NCBI RefSeq assembly: GCF_015160855.1
Contig: NZ_CP063373.1
Location: 2,728,001 to 2,792,000, forward strand
Source of the DNA: Streptomyces ferrugineus
GTDB taxonomy: Bacteria > Actinomycetota > Actinomycetes > Streptomycetales > Streptomycetaceae
Length of the DNA stretch: 64,000 bases
Direction: 5' to 3'
The notes under the pieces were generated by a model. It saw nothing but the letters and a program-made list of their open reading frames with translations. It had not been told where the DNA came from and searched no databases. Positions 8,725-18,068 of the stretch are shown in pieces. The first letter of the stretch is position 1; the number at the start of each line of letters is the position of its first letter. The position numbers and the translations under genes were made by a program.

Positions 8725-9560
8725 ACGCGGTCAGGCGACACCTGGGCAACACACTGGTCCAGGCGTTTCTGGTGGTGATCGGGCTGGTCTGGCTGACACC
8801 GCTCGCCGGGCTGTTCGTGTCGTCGCTGCGCACCGCCCAGGACACGGCGAACGGCGGCTGGTGGACGGTGTTCACCAGCCCCGCCCAGCTCTCCTTCGAC
8901 AACTACTCGGCGCTGCTGGGCAACGCCGGGATCACCCAGGCCTTCTTCAACACCGTGCTGATCTCGGTGCCGGCGACCGGGCTGGTGGTCGTCCTCGCCG
9001 CCCTCGCCGGGTACGCCTTCGCATGGCTGGACTTCCCCGGTCGCGAGGCGATCTTCCTGGTCGTCGTGGCGCTGCTCGTGGTGCCCGTGCAGATCGGACT
9101 GCTCCCGGTCGCCAAACTCTTCGGCCAGCTCGGCCTGTTCGGCACGATCCCCGGCGTCGTCCTCTTCCACGTCGCCTACGGCCTGCCGTTCGCGGTGTTC
9201 CTGCTGCGCAACTACTTCGCCGAGATGCCGAAGGAGATGCTGGAGGCGGCCCGCATGGACGGCGGCAGCGAGTGGCGGATCTTCACCCGTCTGGTGCTCC
9301 CGGTGGGCCGCCCGGCGATCGCCTCCCTGGCCATCTTCCAGTTCCTGTGGGTGTGGAACGACATGCTGGTGGCCCTGCTCTTCGCCGACAGCGCCTCACA
9401 GCCGCTGACCGTGGCACTCCAGTCGCAGATCCGGCAGTTCGGCAGCAACATCGACGTACTGGCACCCGGGGCGTTCGTGTCGCTGGTCGTACCCGTGGTG
9501 GTGTTCTTCGCCTTCCAACGGCACTTCGTGCAGGGCGTGATGGCGGGATCGGTGAAGTAG
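8721..9560 (+). CDS. Sugar ABC transporter permease (MalG type)
   Basis: A 279-residue permease with six likely membrane segments and the EAA loop 'EAARMDGGSEWRIFTRL' that docks the ATPase. The ATG at 8721 overlaps the stop of the upstream permease (ATGA) and is preceded by GAAGGAG. It ends the operon GH13 - binding protein - permease - permease. No ATPase gene is present, consistent with use of a shared MsiK-like ATPase encoded elsewhere (inference). A strong terminator follows 9 bases after the stop. Confidence 0.93.
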   Translation: MNAVRRHLGNTLVQAFLVVIGLVWLTPLAGLFVSSLRTAQDTANGGWWTVFTSPAQLSFDNYSALLGNAGITQAFFNTVLISVPATGLVVVLAALAGYAFAWLDFPGREAIFLVVVALLVVPVQIGLLPVAKLFGQLGLFGTIPGVVLFHVAYGLPFAVFLLRNYFAEMPKEMLEAARMDGGSEWRIFTRLVLPVGRPAIASLAIFQFLWVWNDMLVALLFADSASQPLTVALQSQIRQFGSNIDVLAPGAFVSLVVPVVVFFAFQRHFVQGVMAGSVK

Positions 9561-9569
9561 CGCAGACGA

Positions 9570-9607
9570 TTCGGGCCCCCGCTTCAGGAGAGAAGCGGGG
9601 GCCCGAA
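9570..9607. terminator. Bidirectional terminator between permease and pgl
   Basis: A perfect 16-base stem (9570-9585 with 9592-9607) encloses the loop AGGAGA. It sits between convergent operons and is GC-rich, so it can serve both strands. Confidence 0.85.
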
Positions 9608-9613
9608 AGGCGT

Positions 9614-10396
9614 TCAGGCGGACGCCGGCGGATACAGCGACCTCGGCAGCTGCGACGCCGCTGCCGCGTCCAGGAGCCACAGGGTTCTGGAGCGGCCGTA
9701 CGCCCCCGCCGCCGGGGCCTGGATCTCGCCCGCGCCCGACAGGGCGATCGCCGCGGCCCGGGCCTTGTCCTCGCCCGCCGCCAGCAGCCACACCTCACGC
9801 GCCGCCCGGATCGCGGGGAGCGTGAGAGTGACCCGGGTCGGGGGCGGCTTCGGGGCGCCGTGCACTCCGACGACCGTGCGCTGGGTCTCCCGTACCGCGG
9901 GGAGTTCCGGGAACAGGGAGGCGACGTGGGTGTCGGGCCCCACGCCCAGCATCAGGACGTCGAAGGTGGGGACCGAGCCGTGGTTCTCGGGGCCCGCCGC
10001 CCTGGCCAGTTCCTCCGCGTAGGCGGCAGCGGCCGCCTCCACGTCCGTGCCGAACGGGCCGTCCGAGGCGGGCATGGCGTGCACCCGCTTCGGATCCAGC
10101 GGGACCGAGTCCAGCAGGGCCTCGCGGGCCTGTGTGACATTGCGGTCCGGGTCGGCCTCGGGGAGGAAGCGCTCGTCGCCCCACCACAGGTCCAGCCGGC
10201 CCCAGTCGATCGCGTCCCGCGCGGGCGCGGCCGCCAGCGCGGCCAGCAGGCCGTTGCCGTTGCGGCCGCCGGTGAGGACCACCGACGCCGAGCCCCGGGA
10301 GGCCTGCGCGTCCACGATCTTCGTGATCAGCCGCGCCGCCGCGGCCTGCGCCATCAGCTCCTTGTCGCGGTGCACGACGAGCTGCGGAGTACTCAC
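9614..10396 (-). CDS. pgl: 6-phosphogluconolactonase
   Basis: A 260-residue enzyme that hydrolyses 6-phosphoglucono-delta-lactone to 6-phosphogluconate, step two of the oxidative pentose phosphate pathway. 'LTGGRNGNGLLAALA', 'WWGDERFLP' and 'GVGPDTHVASLFPE' match the DevB/SOL family. In most relatives the last motif reads GxDGH, so Thr replaces Gly here. The start is GTG at 10396, overlapping the opcA stop by 4 bases. It is the last gene of the tkt-tal-zwf-opcA-pgl operon, and the terminator at 9570-9607 follows. Confidence 0.93.
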   Translation of the reverse strand: MSTPQLVVHRDKELMAQAAAARLITKIVDAQASRGSASVVLTGGRNGNGLLAALAAAPARDAIDWGRLDLWWGDERFLPEADPDRNVTQAREALLDSVPLDPKRVHAMPASDGPFGTDVEAAAAAYAEELARAAGPENHGSVPTFDVLMLGVGPDTHVASLFPELPAVRETQRTVVGVHGAPKPPPTRVTLTLPAIRAAREVWLLAAGEDKARAAAIALSGAGEIQAPAAGAYGRSRTLWLLDAAAASQLPRSLYPPASA

Positions 10397-11544
10397 TTCG
10401 CCGCCGCCTTCTTCAACGGTTCCTGCGCCTGCGCTTTCTGCGCATCGGCTTCGCCGGAAGACTCGGCCGCCGCTCCTTTGGCCGGAGACTCCGCGGGACT
10501 CGGGGATTCTCCTTTGGCCGGCGACTCCTCGGCCCTGGCCACCGCGGCCTCCGCCAGCGCCACGGCCTGCACGGCCTTGGCCACGGCGGCCTCCGCGCCG
10601 CGAACCGATGCGGCCGGCGCCGCGTTCAGCCGCTCCACGCCGAACCGCAGTGCCGACGCGTAGGTGTCGTCCGGGTCCAGCCGGCGCAGCTCCTCCGCGA
10701 TCAGCTCGGCCGTCTCCCGGCGCTTCAGCGCCACCGCACGGTCCGGCTGGCCCTGGATGGAGAGGGTCGCCAGGGAGCCGTCCGCCCGGTCGAGCGTGAT
10801 CGGACCGCAGTCGGTGTCCATGCGGACCGCCGTCAGGCCCGGGCCCGACGACAGCGACCGCTTCACGGGGACGTCCAGCCGGTCCGCGAGCCACATCGCC
10901 AGCAGCTCACAGCTCGGGTTGAACTCCTCGCCCTCCACCTCGACGGCCCGCACCTCGCAGACCACCTGGTCCAGAGCCGCCGCGAGCATCGAGCGCCAGG
11001 GCGTGATCCGGGTCCAGGACAGATCCGTGTCGCCCGGGGTGTAGGTGTCGGCGCGGGACGACAGCTCCCGCACCGGCTGCTCCGAGGCGTAGGTGTCGGT
11101 CACCCGGCGCTGGGCCAGCGCGCCCAGCGGGTCGTTCGCCGGGTCGAGCGGCGCGTTCACCGGCCACCACACCACCACCGGGGCGTCCGGCAGGAGCAGC
11201 GGAAGGACGACGGACTGCGCGTGGTCGGACACCTCGCCGTACAGCCGCAGGACGACCGTCTCGCCGGTGCCCGCGTCCGCGCCCACCCGCACCTCGGCGT
11301 CCAGCCGGGACTGGGTACGGTCGCGGGGCGAGCGCGAGACGCGCTTGATGACCACCAGGGTGCGCGAGGGGTGCTCGTGCGAGGCGTCGCCGGCGGCCTT
11401 CAGGGCGTCGTACGCGTTCTCCTCGTCCGTGACGATGACCAGCGTGAGCACCATGCCGACGGCCGGCGTGCCGATGGCCCGGCGACCCTGCACCAGTGCC
11501 TTGTTGATCTTGCTGGCCGTGGTGTCCGTGAGGTCTATCTTCAT
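10393..11544 (-). CDS. opcA: Glucose-6-phosphate dehydrogenase assembly protein OpcA
   Basis: A 383-residue protein needed for assembly or redox activation of glucose-6-phosphate dehydrogenase in cyanobacteria and actinobacteria. The start 'MKIDLTDTTASKINKALV' and 'VVWWPVNAPLDPANDPLGALAQRRVTD' (written here in parts: VVWWPVNAPLDP) are family hallmarks. The last 60 residues or so are a low-complexity Ala/Glu/Ser/Pro/Lys tail with two SPAKGE-like repeats, longer than the conserved core and probably disordered. The ATG at 11544 overlaps the zwf stop (ATGA), so it is coupled to zwf, its known partner. Confidence 0.94.
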   Translation of the reverse strand: MKIDLTDTTASKINKALVQGRRAIGTPAVGMVLTLVIVTDEENAYDALKAAGDASHEHPSRTLVVIKRVSRSPRDRTQSRLDAEVRVGADAGTGETVVLRLYGEVSDHAQSVVLPLLLPDAPVVVWWPVNAPLDPANDPLGALAQRRVTDTYASEQPVRELSSRADTYTPGDTDLSWTRITPWRSMLAAALDQVVCEVRAVEVEGEEFNPSCELLAMWLADRLDVPVKRSLSSGPGLTAVRMDTDCGPITLDRADGSLATLSIQGQPDRAVALKRRETAELIAEELRRLDPDDTYASALRFGVERLNAAPAASVRGAEAAVAKAVQAVALAEAAVARAEESPAKGESPSPAESPAKGAAAESSGEADAQKAQAQEPLKKAAAK

Positions 11545-13079
11545 GGCCGGCGCCAGCTCCGTCCCTCTCGTGCGAGCATTTCGTCCGCCTCGACGGGGCC
11601 CCACGTACCGGCCGGGTACTGCGCCGGGTTGCCGTGCGTGTCCCAGTACTCCTCGATCGGGTCGAGGATCTTCCAGGACAACTCGACCTCCTCGGTGCGC
11701 GGGAAGAGGTTGGAGTCACCGAGCAGGACGTCGAGGATCAGTCGCTCGTACGCCTCGGGCGAGGACTCCGTGAAGGACTCGCCGTAGGCGAAGTCCATCG
11801 ACACGTCCCGGATCTCCATCGAGGTGCCCGGCACCTTGGAACCGAAGCGGACCGTGACGCCCTCGTCGGGCTGGACGCGGATCACGATCGCGTTCTGGCC
11901 CAGCTCCTCCGTGGCCGTCGTGTCGAACGGGGAGTGCGGCGCCCGCTGGAAGACGACCGCGATCTCGGTGACCCGGCGGCCGAGGCGCTTGCCGGTGCGC
12001 AGATAGAAGGGGACGCCCGCCCAGCGGCGGTTGTCGATCGACAGCTTGATCGCGGCGTAGGTGTCGGTCTTCGACTCGGCGTCGATGCCCTCCTCCTGGA
12101 GGTACCCGACCGCCTTCTCGCCGCCCTGCCAGCCGGCCGCGTACTGCCCGAACACCGTGTCGCGGCCGAGGTCCCTGGGCAGCCTGACCGCCCCGAGCAC
12201 CTTGGTCTTCTCCGCCGCCAGCGCGTCCGCGTCGAAGGAGGCGGGCTCCTCCATGGCCGTCAGGGCCAGCAGCTGCAGGAGGTGGTTCTGGATGACGTCA
12301 CGGGCGGCGCCGATGCCGTCGTAGTAGCCGGCCCGGCCGCCGATGCCGATGTCCTCGGCCATGGTGATCTGCACATGGTCCACGAAGGACCGGTTCCAGA
12401 TCGGCTCGAACATCGTGTTGGCGAACCGCAGCGCCAGGATGTTCTGGACGGTCTCCTTGCCCAGGTAGTGGTCGATCCGGAAGACCTGGTCCGGGGCGAA
12501 GACCTCGTGGACGACCTTGTTGAGCTCCTCGGCGGAGGCCAGGTCGTGGCCGAACGGCTTCTCGATGACCGCGCGGCGCCAGGAGTTGCTCGTCTGGTCG
12601 GCGAGGCCGTGCTTCTTGAGCTGCTGGATGACCACCGGGAAGGAGCGCGGCGGCACCGAGAGGTAGAAGGCGAAGTTGCCGCCCGTGCCCTGGGCCTTGT
12701 CCAGCTCCTCGATGGTGGCGCGCAGCCGCTCGAAGGCATCGTCGTCGTCGAAGGTGCCCTGCACGAAGCGCATGCCCTGGATGAGCTGCTGCCAGACCTC
12801 CTCGCGGAAGGGCGTGCGGGCGTGGGCCTTGACCGCGTCGTGGACCTCCTGCGCGAAGTCCTCGTGGGCCCACTCGCGGCGGGCGAAGCCGACCAGCGAG
12901 AAGCCCGGCGGCAGCAGACCCCGGTTGGCGAGGTCGTAAACGGCCGGCATCAGCTTCTTACGTGACAAATCGCCCGTAACGCCGAAGATCACCAGGCCCG
13001 ACGGCCCCGCGATACGCGGGAGCCGTCGGTCGGCGGCGTCACGAAGCGGGTTCGCTTCCGTGACGGTGAAGGGTGGCAA
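11541..13079 (-). CDS. zwf: Glucose-6-phosphate 1-dehydrogenase
   Basis: A 512-residue NADP-dependent enzyme that opens the oxidative pentose phosphate pathway. The coenzyme motif GVTGDLSRKK (33-42) and the substrate motif RIDHYLGKE (201-209, with the catalytic His nearby) are present. The start is placed at TTG 13079: GGAGGG lies 8 bases upstream and the tal stop only 4 bases away. A start a few codons downstream cannot be excluded, because the conserved part begins near residue 10. It is coupled to opcA by a 4-base overlap. Confidence 0.95.
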   Translation of the reverse strand: MPPFTVTEANPLRDAADRRLPRIAGPSGLVIFGVTGDLSRKKLMPAVYDLANRGLLPPGFSLVGFARREWAHEDFAQEVHDAVKAHARTPFREEVWQQLIQGMRFVQGTFDDDDAFERLRATIEELDKAQGTGGNFAFYLSVPPRSFPVVIQQLKKHGLADQTSNSWRRAVIEKPFGHDLASAEELNKVVHEVFAPDQVFRIDHYLGKETVQNILALRFANTMFEPIWNRSFVDHVQITMAEDIGIGGRAGYYDGIGAARDVIQNHLLQLLALTAMEEPASFDADALAAEKTKVLGAVRLPRDLGRDTVFGQYAAGWQGGEKAVGYLQEEGIDAESKTDTYAAIKLSIDNRRWAGVPFYLRTGKRLGRRVTEIAVVFQRAPHSPFDTTATEELGQNAIVIRVQPDEGVTVRFGSKVPGTSMEIRDVSMDFAYGESFTESSPEAYERLILDVLLGDSNLFPRTEEVELSWKILDPIEEYWDTHGNPAQYPAGTWGPVEADEMLAREGRSWRRP

Positions 13080-13083
13080 GGGA

Positions 13084-14202
13084 TCAGCCCTCCGAGGGGG
13101 CGAGGCGCTCCAGCTCCGCCTCGGTCGACTTCAGCAGGTCGTTCCAGGACGCCGCGAACTTCTCGACGCCCTCGTCCTCCAGCAGCTGCACCACGTCGTC
13201 GTACGAGATCCCGAGCTTCTCGACCGCGTCGAGGTCGGCGCGGGCCTGCGCGTAGGTGCCGGCGATGGAGTTGCCGGTGATCTCGCCCTTCTCCTCCGTG
13301 GCCTGGAGGGTGGCCTCGGGCATGGTGTTGACCGTGTTCGGCGCCACCAGGTCGTCGACGTACAGGGTCGGCTTGTAGGCCGGGTCCTTCACGCCGGTCG
13401 AGGCCCACAGCGGACGCTGCTTGTTGGCGCCCGCGTTCTCCAGCACGCTCCAGCGATCGGAGGCGAACACCTCCTCGTACGCCTGGTAGGCGAGGCGCGC
13501 GTTGGCCACGCCGGCCTTGCCGCGCGCGGCCTTGGCCTCGTCGGTGCCGAGCGCGTCGATGCGCTTGTCGATCTCGGTGTCCACGCGGGAGACGAAGAAG
13601 GACGCCACGGAGCGGATCAGCGACAGGTCGAGCCCGCGCTCCTTGGCCTTCTCCAGACCGGACAGGTAGGCGTCCATGACCTCGCGGTAGCGCTCCAGCG
13701 AGAAGATCAGCGTGACGTTGACGCTGATGCCGAGGCCGATGACCTCGGTGATCGCCGGAAGACCCGCCTTGGTGGCCGGGATCTTGATCAGGGTGTTGGG
13801 ACGGTCGACCAGCCAGGCCAGCTGCTTGGCCTCGGCGACGGTCGCACGGGTGTGGTGCGCGAGCCGCGGGTCGACCTCGATGGAGACCCGGCCGTCCTGG
13901 CCGCCGGTGGCGTCGAAGACCGGGCGCAGGATGTCGGCGGCGTCCCGGACGTCCGCCGTGGTGATCATGCGGATCGCCTCTTCGACGGTGACCTTGCGGG
14001 CGGCGAGGTCGGCGACCTGCTGCTGGTAGCCGTCACCGCTGCTGATCGCCTTCTGGAAGATCGTCGGGTTGGTGGTGACACCGACGACGTGCTGCTGGTC
14101 GATCAGCTCGGCGAGGTTGCCGGACGTGATGCGCTGGCGCGACAGGTCGTCCAGCCAGATCGCGACGCCTTCCTCGGAGAGGCGCTTCAGAGCGTCTGTC
14201 AT
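13084..14202 (-). CDS. tal: Transaldolase
   Basis: A 372-residue TalB-like enzyme of the actinobacterial transaldolase group. It moves a dihydroxyacetone unit between sedoheptulose 7-phosphate and glyceraldehyde 3-phosphate. '[12 protein letters not shown]' and the Schiff-base lysine in LIKIPAT (Lys140) are visible. The ATG at 14202 has AGGAG 11 bases upstream. It lies 34 bases after tkt and 4 bases before zwf, in the middle of the pentose phosphate operon. Confidence 0.95.
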   Translation of the reverse strand: MTDALKRLSEEGVAIWLDDLSRQRITSGNLAELIDQQHVVGVTTNPTIFQKAISSGDGYQQQVADLAARKVTVEEAIRMITTADVRDAADILRPVFDATGGQDGRVSIEVDPRLAHHTRATVAEAKQLAWLVDRPNTLIKIPATKAGLPAITEVIGLGISVNVTLIFSLERYREVMDAYLSGLEKAKERGLDLSLIRSVASFFVSRVDTEIDKRIDALGTDEAKAARGKAGVANARLAYQAYEEVFASDRWSVLENAGANKQRPLWASTGVKDPAYKPTLYVDDLVAPNTVNTMPEATLQATEEKGEITGNSIAGTYAQARADLDAVEKLGISYDDVVQLLEDEGVEKFAASWNDLLKSTEAELERLAPSEG

Positions 14203-14236
14203 GGAAAATCAAACTCCTACGTGTCGTATATGAGCG

Positions 14237-16324
14237 TCAGCGCTGGGCCGCGGCGAGGGATTCCCGCGCGGCGGCAGCCACGTTCTCGGCAGTGAAGCCG
14301 TACTCCCGGAAAAGGACCTTGCCGTCGGCCGAAGCACCGAAGTGCTCCAGGGAAACGATGCGACCCGCGTCCCCGACGTACTTGTGCCAGGTCAGACCGA
14401 TACCGGCCTCCACCGCGACCCGCGCCTTGACGGCCGGCGGCAGAACGCTGTCCCGGTACCCCTGGTCCTGCTCCTCGAACCACTCCACCGACGGCATCGA
14501 CACCACCCGCGTCGGCACGCCGGAGGCCTGGAGCTGCTCGCGCGCCTCGACGGCGACGTGCACCTCGGAACCGGTCGCGATGAGGACGACCTGCGGCTCG
14601 CCACCGTCGGCCTCGAACATCACGTAACCACCGCGCGCGGCGTCCTCGTTGGCCTCGTACGTCGGCACGCCCTGACGGGTCAGCGCCAGCCCGTGCGGGG
14701 CGCCCTTGCCGAACTCCTTGGTGTAGCGCTTGAGGATCTCGCGCCAGGCGATCGCCGTCTCGTTGGCGTCGGCCGGGCGGACCACGTTCAGCCCCGGAAT
14801 CGCGCGCAGGGACGCGAGGTGCTCGATCGGCTGGTGGGTGGGGCCGTCCTCACCGAGGCCGATGGAGTCGTGCGTCCACACGTACGTCACCGGCAGGTGC
14901 ATCAGCGCCGACAGCCGCACGGAGTTGCGCATGTAGTCGGAGAACACCAGGAAGGTGCCGCCGTAGACACGGGTGTTGCCGTGCAGCGCGATGCCGTTCA
15001 TCTCCGCGGCCATGGAGTGCTCGCGGATGCCGAAGTGGATCGTGCGGCCGTACGGGTCCGCCTCCGGCAGCGGGTTGTCCGCCGGGAGGAACGACGACGT
15101 CTTGTCGATCGTCGTGTTGTTGGAGCCGGCCAGGTCGGCCGAGCCGCCCCACAGCTCCGGGACGACCGCGCCGAGCGCCTGGAGGATCTTGCCGGACGCG
15201 GCACGCGTCGCGACACCCTTGCCGGGCTCGAAGACCGGGAGCTTCTCCTCCCAGCCGGTGGGCAGCTCGCCCTTGCTGATCCGGTCGAACTCGGCGGCCC
15301 GCTCGGGGTTGTTGTCCCGCCAGAGCTGGAAGGACTTCTCCCACTCGGCCTTCGCCTCGGCACCGCGCTCCAGGGCCTTGCGGGTGTGGGCGATGACCTC
15401 GTCGGTGACCTCGAAGGACTGCTCCGCGTCGAAGCCGAGGACGCGCTTGGTGGCCGCGACCTCGTCGTCGCCGAGCGCCGAGCCGTGGGCGGCCTCGGTG
15501 TTCTGCGCGTTCGGGGCCGGCCAGGCGATGATCGAGCGCATCGCGATGAAGGACGGCCTGTCCGTCACCTTCTTCGCTTCCTCGATCGCGTTGTAGATGG
15601 CGTGCGGGTCCAGATCGCCGTCCGGCTTCGGGGCGATCCGCTGCACATGCCAGCCGTACGCCTCGTACCGCTTGACGGTGTCCTCGGAGACGGCCGTCTC
15701 GGTGTCGCCCTCGATCGAGATGTGGTTGTCGTCCCACAGCAGGATCAGGTTGCCGAGCTTCTGGTGACCGGCCATCGAGGAGGCCTCGGCGGAGATGCCC
15801 TCCTGGAGGCAGCCGTCACCGGCGATGCAGTAGATGTAGTGGTCGAAGGGGGAGGCGCCCTCGGCGGCCTCCGGGTCGAACAGACCGCGCTCGTAGCGGG
15901 CGGCCATCGCCATGCCCACGGCGTTGGCGACACCCTGGCCCAGCGGGCCGGTCGTCGTCTCCACGCCCACGGTGTGGCCGTACTCCGGGTGACCGGGGGT
16001 CTTCGAACCCCACGTCCGAAACGCCTTCAGATCGTCCAGCTCCAGGCCGAAACCGGCCAGGTACAGCTGGGTGTAGAGAGTCAGGGACGAGTGGCCGGCG
16101 GACAGCACGAAGCGGTCGCGCCCGACCCATTCGGCGTCCGCCGGGTCGTGCCGCATCACCTTCTGGAAGAGGGTGTACGCGGCGGGCGCCAGGCTCATCG
16201 CCGTACCCGGATGGCCGTTGCCGACCTTCTGTACGGCGTCGGCGGCCAGGACGCGGGCGGTATCGACGGCCCGCTGGTCCAACTCGGTCCACTCGAGGTC
16301 TGTGGTGGTCGGCTTGGTGCTCAC
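14237..16324 (-). CDS. tkt: Transketolase
   Basis: A 695-residue thiamine-diphosphate enzyme that transfers two-carbon ketol units in the non-oxidative pentose phosphate pathway. The thiamine-binding motif runs from 'GDGCLQEGISAEA' to the downstream asparagine pair region 'WDDNHISIEG'. The pyrimidine-domain motif 'FGIREHSMAAEMNGIALHG' and the C-terminal domain are intact. The start is GTG at 16324, giving 'MSTKPTTTDLEWTELDQRA', the usual Streptomyces N-terminus. It is the first gene of the five-gene operon and is divergent from ctaB. Confidence 0.96.
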   Translation of the reverse strand: MSTKPTTTDLEWTELDQRAVDTARVLAADAVQKVGNGHPGTAMSLAPAAYTLFQKVMRHDPADAEWVGRDRFVLSAGHSSLTLYTQLYLAGFGLELDDLKAFRTWGSKTPGHPEYGHTVGVETTTGPLGQGVANAVGMAMAARYERGLFDPEAAEGASPFDHYIYCIAGDGCLQEGISAEASSMAGHQKLGNLILLWDDNHISIEGDTETAVSEDTVKRYEAYGWHVQRIAPKPDGDLDPHAIYNAIEEAKKVTDRPSFIAMRSIIAWPAPNAQNTEAAHGSALGDDEVAATKRVLGFDAEQSFEVTDEVIAHTRKALERGAEAKAEWEKSFQLWRDNNPERAAEFDRISKGELPTGWEEKLPVFEPGKGVATRAASGKILQALGAVVPELWGGSADLAGSNNTTIDKTSSFLPADNPLPEADPYGRTIHFGIREHSMAAEMNGIALHGNTRVYGGTFLVFSDYMRNSVRLSALMHLPVTYVWTHDSIGLGEDGPTHQPIEHLASLRAIPGLNVVRPADANETAIAWREILKRYTKEFGKGAPHGLALTRQGVPTYEANEDAARGGYVMFEADGGEPQVVLIATGSEVHVAVEAREQLQASGVPTRVVSMPSVEWFEEQDQGYRDSVLPPAVKARVAVEAGIGLTWHKYVGDAGRIVSLEHFGASADGKVLFREYGFTAENVAAAARESLAAAQR

Positions 16325-16684
16325 CCTGGGTCAGGGCTCCTCTCCACATGTCACGCATGTCGAATGCCGGTGCACGGGGCGCCCCGGCCGTGGTCGAGCC
16401 TACCCCCGTAGGTACGTGCGTCTTTTCGAGTCATTCCAGACTGCCGGGACTCTCACCGATGCGCCTCCCCACCGGGCTGGATCGCATTCGGCAACTGAAT
16501 ACGCAGCCGCTCGTCCGAGTGCTCAACAGAGAGCCGACCGGCTCTGCCGATGCTCCGTTCAACACGACCCGACCCCCGCGAATGTCCGGGTCTGGGCAAC
16601 GTCTACAGTGGCGTGGTACGCGCGAGCCTTTACCGGGACTTCACACGGTTCAGGCTTGCTGGGATGTCTCTGTCAGGGGTGTGC
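16325..16684. other. Divergent intergenic region tkt / ctaB
   Basis: 360 bases with no convincing gene. A weak inverted repeat CCTAC-CCCC-GTAGG lies at 16399-16412, and a -10-like TACAGT at 16604-16609 points towards ctaB, without a clear -35. Promoters for both operons must lie here, but I cannot place them firmly. Confidence 0.5.
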
Positions 16685-17632
16685 GTGACGGCCGTTGAAT
16701 CCCGTCCAGCGGGGATTATCGGGACGAGCCAGAGCCCGAGCCGGCGGCCGATCGGGGCCCGGGTCAAGGCGTTCGTGGCGCTGACCAAGCCGCGGATCAT
16801 CGAGCTGCTGCTGATCACCACCGTTCCGGTGATGTTCCTGGCCGAGCAGGGCGTGCCCGACCTCGGCCTGGTGCTGCTCACCTGCGTCGGCGGCTACCTC
16901 TCCGCCGGCGGCGCCAACGCGCTCAACATGTACATCGACCGTGACATCGACGCGCTCATGGACCGCACCTCGCAGCGCCCGCTGGTCACCGGAATGGTCA
17001 GCCCGCGCGAGTGCCTGGCCTTCGGCATCACGCTGGCGGTCGCCTCCACGCTGCTGTTCGGCCTCACCGTCAACTGGCTGAGCGCCTGGCTCTCCCTGGG
17101 CGCGCTCCTCTTCTACGTCGTCGTCTACACGATGATCCTCAAGCGCCGTACGTCGCAGAACATCGTGTGGGGCGGCATCGCGGGCTGCATGCCGGTGCTG
17201 ATCGGCTGGACGGCCGTGACGAACTCCCTCACCTGGGCGCCGCTCATCCTCTTCATGGTCATCTTCTTCTGGACGCCGCCCCACTACTGGCCGCTGTCCA
17301 TGAAGGTGAAGGACGACTACGCGCGCGTGGGCGTGCCGATGCTCCCGGTCATCGCGTCCAACAAGGTCGTCGCCAAGCAGATCGTCATCTACAGCTGGGT
17401 GATGGTCGCGGTCTCGCTCCTGCTGACGCCGCTCGGCTACACGGGTTGGTTCTACACCGCGGTCGCGCTGGGCGCGGGCGGCTGGTGGCTGTGGGAGGCG
17501 CACGCGCTGCAAAGCCGCGCGAGGGCGGAGGTGACGGGCGCGAAGCTGAAGGAGATGCGCCTGTTCCACTGGTCGATCACCTATGTGTCGCTGCTGTTCG
17601 TCGCCGTCGCGGTGGACCCGTTCCTGCGCTGA
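16685..17632 (+). CDS. ctaB: Protoheme IX farnesyltransferase (heme O synthase)
   Basis: An integral membrane prenyltransferase of 315 residues that adds a farnesyl group to heme B, giving heme O for cytochrome oxidase. It has about nine hydrophobic segments. The Asp-rich substrate motif '[14 protein letters not shown]' and the second loop '[17 protein letters not shown]' are hallmarks. GTG at 16685 is chosen because AGGGG (16675-16679) lies 5 bases before it. GTG at 16679 and ATG at 16664 are in-frame alternatives. The heme A synthase gene is 2.3 kb away at 19889-20902. Confidence 0.95.
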   Translation: MTAVESRPAGIIGTSQSPSRRPIGARVKAFVALTKPRIIELLLITTVPVMFLAEQGVPDLGLVLLTCVGGYLSAGGANALNMYIDRDIDALMDRTSQRPLVTGMVSPRECLAFGITLAVASTLLFGLTVNWLSAWLSLGALLFYVVVYTMILKRRTSQNIVWGGIAGCMPVLIGWTAVTNSLTWAPLILFMVIFFWTPPHYWPLSMKVKDDYARVGVPMLPVIASNKVVAKQIVIYSWVMVAVSLLLTPLGYTGWFYTAVALGAGGWWLWEAHALQSRARAEVTGAKLKEMRLFHWSITYVSLLFVAVAVDPFLR

Positions 17633-17666
17633 CGCAGGTCACAGTGGACTGCTCTCGCCAGCCGAT

Positions 17667-17690
17667 CTACTCGTGAGTAGCATCCTGGTC
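17667..17690 (+). promoter_or_regulatory. Palindrome over the -10 box of a leaderless gene
   Basis: CTACTC-GT-GAGTAG (17667-17680) is a perfect 6-2-6 palindrome. Its last three bases begin a -10-like TAGCAT (17678-17683), which ends 7 bases before the ATG at 17691. There is no ribosome binding site. This fits a leaderless promoter with a built-in operator. Confidence 0.45.
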
Positions 17691-17981
17691 ATGGCAGACA
17701 AGGTGGCCAAGCTGGCCAAGCAGATCAACACCTTCGCGAAGTCCCGCGGCGGCGCCGAGGCCCAGGTCGCGTACCTCGGACAGCGCGGTGCCCGCATCGT
17801 GCTCGTCGGCGAGGACGGCGGCTGGGGCGACCTGGTGGCGCCGTCGTACGAGATCGCGGAGCAGGCGGTGGCGAAGTCCGGGGTGACGGCCCACGAGTCC
17901 TTCGACGGCGAGTTCGCGGCGAAGGTGAAGACGGGGCCGTACGAGTGGAAGAGGATGGCCGGCATCCAGATCGGCGGCTGA
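17691..17981 (+). CDS. Conserved small protein of unknown function
   Basis: A 96-residue soluble protein, 'MADKVAKLAKQINTFAKSRG' at the start, with no signal peptide or membrane segment. It has alternating charged helices and Gly-rich turns (VGEDGGWGDLV), and the codon use is like its neighbours. I do not recognise a named domain. It stands alone between ctaB and an amidohydrolase gene. The start has no ribosome binding site but a -10-like box 7 bases upstream. Confidence 0.8.
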   Translation: MADKVAKLAKQINTFAKSRGGAEAQVAYLGQRGARIVLVGEDGGWGDLVAPSYEIAEQAVAKSGVTAHESFDGEFAAKVKTGPYEWKRMAGIQIGG

Positions 17982-18068
17982 ACGGCCGAGCTTCCGCATT
18001 TCGCAACACCAACTCGCCGGTTCACCCGTTAGGACGTGTAAGAGGCGTCCACACACGGGGAGAACCGG

